The position numbers were made by a program, and so were the translations under genes. From assembly GCA_035317605.1 (NCBI GenBank), contig DATHGT010000272.1:1-13045 (forward strand): DNA of 13,045 nucleotides. Direction: 5' to 3'. The stretch is from DATHGT01 sp035317605 (lineage in GTDB: Bacteria; Methylomirabilota; Methylomirabilia; Rokubacteriales; CSP1-6). Shown here piece after piece: positions 1 to 6,466 of this stretch; within the stretch, counting starts at the first letter, position 1; the number at the start of each line of letters is the position of its first letter. The notes below the pieces were generated by a model. The model was not told the origin of the DNA, made no database searches, and was given only the letters and a program-made list of their open reading frames with translations.

Positions 1-102
1 CTCGGGCGCGCGCAGGATCGCCGAGACCACGACCACGAAGAGCCCGAGGACCCCCACGTACAGCAGAAGGGTCAGCAGCACGACCCGTGTCCCCTTCCTC
101 AT
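1..102 (-). CDS. Partial membrane-anchored protein, probably signal peptide peptidase SppA (N-terminus only)
   Basis: Only the first 34 codons are in the window; the gene continues past position 1. The protein starts MRKGTR and then has one long hydrophobic stretch (about residues 7-29, rich in V, L and F). This looks like an N-terminal signal anchor: a short basic head followed by a membrane helix. The sequence alone does not identify the family. The guess of SppA, a membrane serine protease that degrades cleaved signal peptides, comes from gene order, because sppA often follows rpsA in deltaproteobacteria and relatives. The ATG at 102 lies inside the end of a 56-bp duplicated element and has no good Shine-Dalgarno sequence. 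In-frame upstream codons reach a stop at 132-130, with a TTG at 126-124 as the only other plausible start. That a gene starts here is fairly secure; its name is not. Confidence 0.5.
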   Translation of the reverse strand, partial: MRKGTRVVLLTLLLYVGVLGLFVVVVSAILRAPE

Positions 103-220
103 GACACGGCCACTCGCGGAGCGCAACGCCTACGCCGGGGCGCGGAGCGCGGAGGACTGAGGATCCTCATGACACGGCCACTCGCGGAGCGCCACGGCTT
201 CGCCGGGGCGCGGAGCGCGG
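97..220. repeat. Duplicated 56-bp element in the rpsA-sppA spacer (copies 97-152 and 165-220)
   Basis: Two direct copies lie 68 bp apart and match at 53 of 56 positions by eye; the first 28 bp (cctcatgacacg... to ...gcggagcgc) are identical. Each copy contains the 10-mer cgcggagcgc twice, 26 bp apart, giving four copies at 115, 141, 183 and 209. On the minus strand the element ends in ATGAGG, so copy 97-152 supplies the start codon of the downstream gene. Copy 165-220 carries an equivalent ATG at 170 that opens a 23-codon frame stopping over the real start. This could be a dispersed intergenic repeat or a local duplication. Confidence 0.85.
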
Positions 221-226
221 GGGGCT

Positions 227-252
227 TGGGGGGCCCGCGGCGAGGCCCCCCA
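227..252 (-). terminator. GC-rich hairpin just after the rpsA stop, possible terminator or 3' stabiliser
   Basis: A perfect 9-bp inverted repeat (tggggggcc at 227-235 and ggcccccca at 244-252) with an 8-nt loop begins 2 nt after the rpsA TAA. The predicted RNA stem is strong, but no U-run follows, so it is not a canonical intrinsic terminator. It could slow RNase decay from the 3' end, cause pausing, or act as a weak attenuator before the next gene. Confidence 0.35.
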
Positions 253-254
253 TC

Positions 255-1985
255 TTATTCGTCGTCGTCGTAGTCGTAGTCCGCGCGCTGCTTGCCGCCG
301 CGCCGGCCCCGCCGGCCCTGTCCGCCGCCGCTCTTCTCTTCCACCTGGCTCATCTCGATGGCGTGGGCCAGCTCCTTGAGGCTGAGCCCGATCCGCCGCT
401 CGTTGGGATCGACGCGGATCACGAGCAGGGTCAGCTCGTCGCCCACGTTCACCACCTCGTCGGCGCGGCTGATCGGGCGGTTCGACATCTGCGAGATGTG
501 GAGCAGGCCGTCCACGCCGGACTCCAGCTCCACGAAGGCGCCGAAATCGGTGAGACGCACCACCTTGCCCGTCACCCGCGAGCCCATCGGGTAGCGCTGG
601 GCCACCGTCGTCCACGGATCGGGCTGGATCTGCTTGAGACCGAGGGAGATCCGCTTGTTGTCGCGGTCGAGGTTGAGGATCTGGGTCTCCAGCTCCTGCC
701 CCTTCCTCAGGATTTCCGACGGGTGCCCCACGTTGCGGGTCCACGACATGTCGGAGATGTGCAGGAGCCCGTCGACGCCGGGCTCCAGCTCGATGAAGGC
801 CCCGAAGTCGGTCAGGTTGCGCACGCGCCCCTGCACGCGGGTGCCCGGCTTGTAGCGCTCCTCGATGGTGGCCCACGGGTCGGGCTCGACCTGCTTCATG
901 CCCAGCGAGATCCGCTTGGCCGCGCGATTGACGTCGAGGACTAGCACGTCCACCTCGTCGCCGACGTTGACCAGCTTCGAGGGATGGCGCACCCGGCGCG
1001 TCCACGACATCTCCGACACGTGGACGAGGCCTTCCACCCCGGGCTCCAGCTCGATGAAGGCGCCGTAGTTGGTCAGGCTCACCACGTGCCCACGCGTCTT
1101 GGTGCCCCCCGGGTACTTGTCTTCGACGTGCTCCCAGGGGTCCGAGGACTTCTGCTTGTAGCCGAGCGAAACGCGCCCGGACTCGCGATCGAAGTGCAGG
1201 ACCACGACCTCGACTTGGTCGCCGACGTTGAAGATCTCCGACGGGTGACCGATCCGCCCCCAGCTCATGTCGGTGACGTGGAGCAGTCCGTCGATGCCGC
1301 CGAGGTCGATGAACGCGCCGTAGTCCGTGATGTTCTTCACGGTGCCGGTGAGCACGAGCCCTTCGTGGAGGACTTCGAGGGTGTGCTTCTTCTTCTCCTC
1401 GCGCTCCTCCTCGAGGACGGAGCGGCGGGAGAGCACCACGTTGCCGCGACGGCGGTTGAGCTTGATGACCTTGGCCCGGATCATCTGGCCCACCATCGCG
1501 CCGAGGTTCTTCACCGGTCGCAGGTCGACCTGGGAGCCCGGCAGGAACGCCTTGACCCCGACGTCGACGGCGAGGCCGCCCTTGACCACCTCGACCACGC
1601 GGCCCTCGACGGGCACGCCCTTGTCGTAGGCCTGGGTGACGGCGTCCCAGACGCGGATCTTGTCCGCCTTCTCCTTGGAGAGGACGATGAGGCCTTCGGA
1701 GTCTTCCTTGGCTTCCAGGTAGACGTCGATGTCGTCGCCCACCGAGGGCAGCTTGCCGGCGCGATGGAACTCCTCGATGGGGATCGCGCCCTCGCTCTTG
1801 TAGCCGACGTCGACGAGCACCTCGCCGGTGCCGACGTAGACCACCCGGCCCCGGACGACTTCACCCTCTTCGAACTCGTTGGTGACTTCTCCGCCGTACC
1901 AGTCTTCCATCCGTTCCTCGGCCGCGTCCTCGCCACCTCCCCGTCGCGGTGCACCGAGGGTGCTGCGTGGGTCGTCCATGCTCAT
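255..1985 (-). CDS. rpsA: 30S ribosomal protein S1
   Basis: This 576-residue RNA-binding protein docks mRNA on the 30S subunit during initiation. Six S1 (OB-fold) repeats are visible at about residues 41-104, 124-187, 208-276, 293-363, 380-450 and 467-537. Repeats 3-6 share the strong RNA-binding pattern (T-x-[YF]-G-A-F-[IV]-[ED]-L, then GLLH[VI]S and MSW or MS), while 1 and 2 are divergent, as in proteobacterial S1 where they bind the ribosome. A basic linker (RRGRRGGK) and a very acidic end (DYDYDDDE) follow repeat 6. The ATG at 1985 was chosen because GGGAGGAA lies 8 nt upstream; an ATG two codons further in (1979) is the alternative. The gene starts 1 nt after the plsC stop, so the two are probably coupled. 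Length and layout are normal for the family. Confidence 0.97.
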   Translation of the reverse strand: MSMDDPRSTLGAPRRGGGEDAAEERMEDWYGGEVTNEFEEGEVVRGRVVYVGTGEVLVDVGYKSEGAIPIEEFHRAGKLPSVGDDIDVYLEAKEDSEGLIVLSKEKADKIRVWDAVTQAYDKGVPVEGRVVEVVKGGLAVDVGVKAFLPGSQVDLRPVKNLGAMVGQMIRAKVIKLNRRRGNVVLSRRSVLEEEREEKKKHTLEVLHEGLVLTGTVKNITDYGAFIDLGGIDGLLHVTDMSWGRIGHPSEIFNVGDQVEVVVLHFDRESGRVSLGYKQKSSDPWEHVEDKYPGGTKTRGHVVSLTNYGAFIELEPGVEGLVHVSEMSWTRRVRHPSKLVNVGDEVDVLVLDVNRAAKRISLGMKQVEPDPWATIEERYKPGTRVQGRVRNLTDFGAFIELEPGVDGLLHISDMSWTRNVGHPSEILRKGQELETQILNLDRDNKRISLGLKQIQPDPWTTVAQRYPMGSRVTGKVVRLTDFGAFVELESGVDGLLHISQMSNRPISRADEVVNVGDELTLLVIRVDPNERRIGLSLKELAHAIEMSQVEEKSGGGQGRRGRRGGKQRADYDYDDDE

Positions 1986-1986
1986 G

Positions 1987-2715
1987 CTACCGGTTCCTCC
2001 CGTCAGTATATTTGGGCGAAGTCGGGGCTCCTCCCACACCCACCCCGCCGACTGCTCGACGTTCGTCACGCGCGACGCTCTCGACCGTCGCGCGCGAGTC
2101 CCCCGAACTCGCGGAGTCACGGAGGCTCGCGATCGCCGTCATCATCCGGCGGCTCACGGCCTCATAGTCATCTCTCTTGCTCTCATGCCCCCCCACCGTC
2201 ACCGGCAGAGGGGAGCCAAATGTTACCGTTACATTGGCCCGTCGTGGGAACCTTCTTCCACGCGGCCAGGCCCGCCCGCTCCCACCGATGTACACGGGAA
2301 TCACCGGGGCGCCGCCCAGGACGGCCAGCATACCCGCACCTGGCTTCGCCGGGCCGAGAATCCCGTTCTCACCCCGCGTGCCCTCGGGGAAGACCAGCAG
2401 TGCCCCGCCCTCCTTGAGGACGCGTAGCGCCGTGCGCAGGGCGGCGGCGTCGCCGCCCTGGCGACGCAGGGGGCGCGCGTTGAGCCGGCGGATGAGGCCG
2501 CCGAACAGCGGGACGTCGAACAGCTCGGCCTTGGCCATGAAGGTGAGCTGGCGCGGCAAGGCGGCGCCGACCAGCGGCGGATCGAGAAAGCTCTGATGAT
2601 TGGCCACCAGCAGCACCGGCCCCTTCGCGGGCACGTGCTCGGTGCCCCGTCTCCGGAACCCGAAGACGAGCCGCAGGAGCGCCAGCGTGAGCGGTTTCAG
2701 GATCGCGTACAGCAT
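1987..2715 (-). CDS. plsC: 1-acyl-sn-glycerol-3-phosphate acyltransferase (PlsC/LPLAT family)
   Basis: This membrane-associated enzyme acylates lysophosphatidic acid to phosphatidic acid in phospholipid synthesis. The 242-residue protein has a hydrophobic N-terminus (about residues 1-20), the catalytic H-x4-D motif as NHQSFLD (H40, D45), the acyl-acceptor motif FPEGTR (109-114) and the block GAPVIPVYIGG (135-145). Residues after about 200 form a Ser/Gly/Arg-rich tail without recognisable structure. The ATG at 2715 overlaps the cmk end by 19 bp, and the stop is 1 nt before rpsA. The order cmk-plsC-rpsA is common in bacteria. Codons in the last third are unlike the neighbours, with a run of A/T-ending codons around 2219-2235 and again near 2160-2190. 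A longer open frame extends upstream to 2973, but it overlaps cmk and lacks family similarity. Confidence 0.9.
   Translation of the reverse strand: MLYAILKPLTLALLRLVFGFRRRGTEHVPAKGPVLLVANHQSFLDPPLVGAALPRQLTFMAKAELFDVPLFGGLIRRLNARPLRRQGGDAAALRTALRVLKEGGALLVFPEGTRGENGILGPAKPGAGMLAVLGGAPVIPVYIGGSGRAWPRGRRFPRRANVTVTFGSPLPVTVGGHESKRDDYEAVSRRMMTAIASLRDSASSGDSRATVESVARDERRAVGGVGVGGAPTSPKYTDGRNR
1994..2001 (-). promoter_or_regulatory. Strong ribosome binding site of rpsA inside the plsC 3' end
   Basis: GGGAGGAA on the minus strand sits 8 nt before the ATG at 1985 and decides the rpsA start against longer open-frame starts up to 2120. It lies within the last codons of plsC (encoding Gly-Arg-Asn-Arg). 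Just upstream is an A/T-rich patch (CAAATATA), rare in this window, which may keep the site unpaired. Confidence 0.75.
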
Positions 2716-3377
2716 TGGCTCTCGATCGTCCTCACCATCGTCTCGACCACCTGCTCCACGTCGAGGTCCGTCGTGTCCACGGCGACCGCGTCCGGCGCCT
2801 TGGTGAGCGGAGCCAGCGCGCGGGTCGTGTCCTGGCGATCGCGGCGCACGATCTCCTCGCGCACGGCGTCGACGTCGACGGCCACCCCGCGCGCGGCCAG
2901 CTCGGCCTGCCGGCGGCGGGCGCGCGCGGCGATCGACGCGTCCAGGTAGAACTTCACGTCGGCGTCCGGACACACCACCGTGCCGGTGTCGCGTCCCTCG
3001 AGCACCACGCCGCCCGCCGCCGCCATCGCGCGCTGGATCGGGGTGGCGCGCTCGCGGACGGGGGCCAGGCGCGTGAGACGCGAGGTCAGCTCGCTGATCT
3101 CCGGGGTGCGGATCTCGCCGCTGACGTCGCGACCGTCGACGACGACGCGCTCACCGTCGAGGGCGACCTCGACGGACGCCAGATGGCGGCGCAGGTCGGG
3201 CGTGTCGTCGACCGCGAGTCCGGCGCGCGCGACGCTCCACGCCAGCGCCCGGTACATCGCGCCGGTGTCGATCAGCTGGTAGCCGAGACGGCGGGCCAGC
3301 GCGCGCGCGGCCGTGCTCTTCCCCGCTCCGGCCGGGCCGTCGATGGTGATCACCGCCCTGCGCTCGTCGAGGTTCAC
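2697..3377 (-). CDS. cmk: Cytidylate (CMP/dCMP) kinase
   Basis: This cytosolic kinase uses ATP to convert CMP and dCMP to their diphosphates, feeding RNA, DNA and CDP-lipid synthesis. The 226-residue protein starts directly before a P-loop, GPAGAGKST (14-22). It then has DTGAMYRA (37-44), the CMP-binding EGRDTGTVV (127-135) and the lid-region RRDRQDTTRALAPL (178-191). These blocks are in the family order, and the length is typical. The start is a GTG at 3377 sharing GTGA with the tyrA stop, and GAGG lies 8 nt upstream. The position between an aromatic amino acid cluster and rpsA matches many proteobacteria, although aroA usually sits just before cmk and is absent here. The EGRD block has Thr where I recall Ile in most homologues, which is conservative enough not to doubt function. 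Confidence 0.95.
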   Translation of the reverse strand: MNLDERRAVITIDGPAGAGKSTAARALARRLGYQLIDTGAMYRALAWSVARAGLAVDDTPDLRRHLASVEVALDGERVVVDGRDVSGEIRTPEISELTSRLTRLAPVRERATPIQRAMAAAGGVVLEGRDTGTVVCPDADVKFYLDASIAARARRRQAELAARGVAVDVDAVREEIVRRDRQDTTRALAPLTKAPDAVAVDTTDLDVEQVVETMVRTIESQCCTRS

Positions 3378-4216
3378 TGGAGCGCCTCGCGCCGCGTCTT
3401 GATCCGCGCGATCGCGGCCCGCAGCGCGGCCCCGTCGCCTCGCTCCACCAGGCGCATGAGATCGGCGATCGCCTCGCGGAACACGCCGAGCCCGGCCGCC
3501 ATCGCCTCGCGGTTGGCCAGGAAGATCTCCTCCCACATCGTGGGATCGGCGGCCGCGATGCGCGTGGTGTCGCGGAACCCGCCGGCGGCGAGGTCGAACG
3601 CGCCCGGCTCGAACCGCTCGACCGCGTCGACGAGCGCGAACGCCACCAGGTGCGGAAGATGGCTGATCGCGGCCACGGCCCGGTCGTGGACGTCGGGCGC
3701 CAGGGTCAGCACGCGCGCGGCGCCCACCCCTTCCCAGAGCGCGACGATCGTCTTCACGGCCGCGGGCTCGGAGGCCTCGCCGGGCGTGACGATCACGGTG
3801 GCGCCGTGAAAGAGGTCCACGCGCGCGTGAGCGTACCCGGCCTTTTCCGATCCCGCCATCGGGTGACTGCCCACGAAGCGCAGCGGGCCCAGCCTCTCGG
3901 CGGTGGCCACGATCTCGCGCTTGGTGCTGCCGACGTCGGTGACGATGGTCTCCGGCCCGCTGGCCTTGGCGACCGCCTCGAGCAGCGCGAGGATCGTGAT
4001 GACCGGAGCCGCGAGCACCACCACGTCGGCGTCTCGCACACCGGAGGCCAGATCCGTGGTGACCCGATCGAGGACGCCGTCGCGCCGCGCGGCTTCGAGC
4101 CGGCCGGCGTCACGTCCCACTCCCACGATCTCCGTCGCGACGCCGCGGGCCCGCGCAGCCTTGGCCACCGAGCCCCCGAGCAGGCCGACCCCGACAATCG
4201 CCAGTCGACGGATCAC
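3374..4216 (-). CDS. tyrA: Prephenate (or arogenate) dehydrogenase
   Basis: This enzyme oxidatively decarboxylates prephenate to 4-hydroxyphenylpyruvate, or arogenate to tyrosine, using NAD(P)+. The 280-residue protein has an N-terminal Rossmann fold with GVGLLGGS (8-15), the substrate-binding block SHPMAGSEKAG (117-127) and the helical dimerisation half with HDRAVAAISHLPH (177-189). H118, H177 and H186 are the family histidines that are visible. It ends with DPTMW (224-228) and a C-terminal helix. There is no fused chorismate mutase or ACT domain. The GTG start at 4216 shares GTGA with the hisC stop. Co-transcription with pheA and hisC fits a shared Phe/Tyr pathway. Substrate (prephenate or arogenate) and cofactor (NAD or NADP) cannot be settled by reading the sequence. 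Confidence 0.93.
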   Translation of the reverse strand: MIRRLAIVGVGLLGGSVAKAARARGVATEIVGVGRDAGRLEAARRDGVLDRVTTDLASGVRDADVVVLAAPVITILALLEAVAKASGPETIVTDVGSTKREIVATAERLGPLRFVGSHPMAGSEKAGYAHARVDLFHGATVIVTPGEASEPAAVKTIVALWEGVGAARVLTLAPDVHDRAVAAISHLPHLVAFALVDAVERFEPGAFDLAAGGFRDTTRIAAADPTMWEEIFLANREAMAAGLGVFREAIADLMRLVERGDGAALRAAIARIKTRREALQ

Positions 4217-5325
4217 ACGTCCCCGAATCCGAGCACCCGCCGCAGCGCCTTGATGAGCTTGCGGTTCTCCTCGGGTGTTCCCACGGTGACTCTGAGCGCG
4301 GTTTCCATGCCGAACGAGGTCAGCGGGCGCACGATCACGCCCTCGTGCAGGAGCTTCTGATAGATGTCGGAGGCGCTGCGTCCGACGTCGACCAGGATGA
4401 AGTTCGCGCGCGAGGGCACGTAGGCGATGCCCAGACGCTTGAACTCGTCGTACAGGTAATGGCGGCCCGCCTCGATCATGCGCACGCACTCGAGCACGTG
4501 GGCCTCGTCCTCGAGGGCGGCCAGGGCCGCCACCTGGGCCAGCGAGTTGACGTTGAAGGGCTGGCGGATGCGGTTCATGAGCGCGACCGCGTCGGCGTCC
4601 GCGATGCCGTACCCCACGCGCAGGCCGGCCAGGCTGGTCGCCTTCGAGAACGTCCGCAGCACCACGACCTTGCGCCCTTCCTTGACCAGTCCGAGCGTGT
4701 CCGGGAAATCCGGGCCCTGCGCGAACTCGGTGTACGCCTCGTCGAAGATCACGATCGTGCGCGGCGGCAGCCGCGATATGAAGTGCTCGACCTCGCTCGC
4801 GGTCACGATCGTCCCCGTGGGGTTGTTGGGATTGGCGATGAAGACCACCTTGGTCAGCGGGGTGACCGCGCGGGCCATCGCGTCGAGGTCGAGGCGGTGG
4901 TCCTTGAGCATCACCATCACCCGGATGCCGCCGGCGGCCTGCACGATCATCGGGTAGAACGGAAACGACGGATGCGGCACCACGGCCTCGTCGCCGGGCT
5001 TGAGGAACGTCCGCACGAGCAGCTCGATCAGCTCGTTCGACCCGTTACCGAGGATGACCTGGTCCTGGCTCACGCCGTGACGCTTGGCCAGGGCCTGGCG
5101 GAGGTAGAAGCCGCTGCCGTCCGGATACCGGTTGGCGGTGGCGAGCGCGGCGATGATCGCCTTCTGGACCCGATCGGACGGCGGCAGCGGGTTCTCGTTC
5201 GAGGCGAGCTTGATCGGGTGAGCGATGCCCAGCTCGCGCTCCAGCTCTTCGATGGGCTTACCCGGCTCGTAGGGAGCGATCCCCAGGATGTGCTCGTTGG
5301 CCAGCGACTCCCACTGCGTGTGCAT
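4213..5325 (-). CDS. hisC: Histidinol-phosphate/aromatic aminotransferase (HisC family)
   Basis: This is a class I/II PLP-dependent aminotransferase of 370 residues. Visible are the cofactor motifs NPNNPTGT (165-172), DEAYTEF (195-201), the PLP lysine in TFSKATSLAGLR (K228), RVGYG (236-240) and the C-terminal arginine in LRVTVGTPEEN (R345). An N-terminal SNENP (42-46) is typical of HisC. Its place between pheA and tyrA, away from any his genes, suggests that its main job here is transamination of phenylpyruvate and 4-hydroxyphenylpyruvate (or prephenate). Dual use in histidine synthesis is possible. The residues after the PLP lysine read ATSLAGL rather than the AYGLAGL I recall for most family members. 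The ATG at 5325 has GGGAG 5 nt upstream, and the gap to pheA is 10 nt. Confidence 0.93.
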   Translation of the reverse strand: MHTQWESLANEHILGIAPYEPGKPIEELERELGIAHPIKLASNENPLPPSDRVQKAIIAALATANRYPDGSGFYLRQALAKRHGVSQDQVILGNGSNELIELLVRTFLKPGDEAVVPHPSFPFYPMIVQAAGGIRVMVMLKDHRLDLDAMARAVTPLTKVVFIANPNNPTGTIVTASEVEHFISRLPPRTIVIFDEAYTEFAQGPDFPDTLGLVKEGRKVVVLRTFSKATSLAGLRVGYGIADADAVALMNRIRQPFNVNSLAQVAALAALEDEAHVLECVRMIEAGRHYLYDEFKRLGIAYVPSRANFILVDVGRSASDIYQKLLHEGVIVRPLTSFGMETALRVTVGTPEENRKLIKALRRVLGFGDV

Positions 5326-5335
5326 GCTCTCTCCC

Positions 5336-6397
5336 TTACACGGCCGGGTACGACCCGAGCACGCGCAGGAACAGCGCGCGCGCCTCGAGGTCCGCGAGGG
5401 CGGCGGTCACCGCGGGCGTGGTCCGGTGCCCCTCGAAGTCCACGAACATGACGTATTCCCACGGCCGGCGCTTGGCCGGACGCGATTCGATCTTGGTCAG
5501 GTTGATGCCGGCGCGGGCCAGCGGCTCCAGGATGCGGTAGAGCGCGCCGGGCTCGTTGCGCATCGCGAACAGGATCGAGGTCTTGTCGCGCGCGGTGGCG
5601 CCGGTGGGCGTGCGGCCGATCACCAGGAACCGGGTGGCGTTGTGGGGATTGTCCTCGATGCGCGGGCGCAGGACGGGCACCCCGTACAGCTCGCCGGCCA
5701 GATCGGACGCGATCGCGGCCAGCGAGGGGTCGCCCGCGGCATGCTCGGCGGCGCCGGCGGTGGACGAGAACTCCTGGGTCGGCACGTCCGGCATGTGCTG
5801 GGCCAGCCACCCGCGACACTGGGCGAGCCCCTGGGGATGCGAGAGCACGACCTTGACGTCCTTCAGCTCGCGCGCGTGGGAGAGCAGGTGCTGGCTGATC
5901 GTGAGATACCGCTCGCCGCAGATCAGCACGTCGGAGTCGATCAGCCGGTCGAGGGTGACGTTCACCGCGCCCTCGGTGCTGTTCTCCACGGGGACCACGC
6001 CGTACTGGGCCCGGCCCCCCTCGACGATATCGAAGATGTCCACGATCGCGCGGGCCGGCGTGAACTGGCAGGTGGCGCCGAAGTGCTGGAGCGCGGCCTG
6101 GTGCGTGAACGTGGCCGGCGGGCCGAGGTAGGCGACCGTGAGCGGATGCTCGAGTGACAAACATCCAGACAGGATCTCGCGCCAGACGGCCCGCACCGTG
6201 TCGGCAGGCAGCGGCCCCTGATTCTGGGTGGTCAGGCGCGCGATGATCTCCGCGACGCGTTCCGGCACGTAGTACGGCAGATCATTCCGTCGCTTGAGGT
6301 CTCCGATTTTGAGGGCGGCCTCGGCACGCTGGTTGAGGAGGGTGAGGATTTGATCATCGAGGTCGTTGATCCTGGAACGCCAATCGTCCAGGTTCAT
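5336..6397 (-). CDS. pheA: Bifunctional chorismate mutase / prephenate dehydratase (P-protein)
   Basis: The enzyme converts chorismate to prephenate and then to phenylpyruvate, the committed steps to phenylalanine. The 353 residues contain an AroQ-type chorismate mutase domain (about 1-85, with LDDQILTLLNQRAE), a prephenate dehydratase domain (about 88-262, with VPVENSTEGAVN and the catalytic NATRF at 253-257) and an ACT domain (about 272-350). The ACT domain carries the GAL (284-286) and ESRP (304-307) motifs linked to phenylalanine feedback inhibition, so allosteric control by Phe is expected. The ATG at 6397 has AGGAG 5 nt upstream. A 48-bp spacer with a strong promoter-like -10 separates it from rluB, so pheA probably begins its own transcription unit with hisC, tyrA, cmk, plsC and rpsA. 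Confidence 0.97.
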   Translation of the reverse strand: MNLDDWRSRINDLDDQILTLLNQRAEAALKIGDLKRRNDLPYYVPERVAEIIARLTTQNQGPLPADTVRAVWREILSGCLSLEHPLTVAYLGPPATFTHQAALQHFGATCQFTPARAIVDIFDIVEGGRAQYGVVPVENSTEGAVNVTLDRLIDSDVLICGERYLTISQHLLSHARELKDVKVVLSHPQGLAQCRGWLAQHMPDVPTQEFSSTAGAAEHAAGDPSLAAIASDLAGELYGVPVLRPRIEDNPHNATRFLVIGRTPTGATARDKTSILFAMRNEPGALYRILEPLARAGINLTKIESRPAKRRPWEYVMFVDFEGHRTTPAVTAALADLEARALFLRVLGSYPAV

Positions 6398-6436
6398 AGG
6401 GACTCCTGCCCTGCAGCTCTCACTTCGATTCCGGGC

Positions 6437-6466
6437 ATTATAGTCTCACGCCTTTCTCGTGTGCAA
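6437..6466 (-). promoter_or_regulatory. Predicted sigma-70-type promoter for pheA
   Basis: On the minus strand a perfect -10 hexamer TATAAT lies at 6442-6437. An imperfect -35 is either TGCACA (6465-6460, 17-nt spacer, 4 of 6 to consensus) or TTGCAC (6466-6461, 18-nt spacer, 3 of 6). A transcript would start near 6430, about 33 nt before the pheA ATG, and would keep the AGGAG ribosome site at 6407-6403. It overlaps the rluB stop and a 21-bp tandem repeat. A TATAAT in such GC-rich DNA, in one of the few intergenic gaps, is unlikely to be chance, although no experiment supports it. The leader is too short for a classical attenuator. Confidence 0.6.

Noticed and set aside
99..170. A 23-codon minus-strand ORF ending on the start codon of the probable sppA
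   Set aside because: It arises from the duplicated 56-bp element, lacks a ribosome site, and has an Arg/Pro/Ala composition expected by chance; kept only as part of a finding.
2005..2010. TATACT just upstream of rpsA as a promoter -10
   Set aside because: A transcript from it would start near 1998, inside the rpsA ribosome site, and no -35 is found at the right spacing.
984..2417. A 477-codon open frame on the plus strand opposite rpsA and plsC
   Set aside because: It is antisense to two secure genes, has the Asp/His/Val-rich composition typical of GC-rich antisense frames, and has no recognisable motif.
1987..2973. An upstream extension of plsC to 328 residues
   Set aside because: The extension reads through cmk in another frame and has no acyltransferase similarity; MLYAIL at 2715 gives the normal family start.
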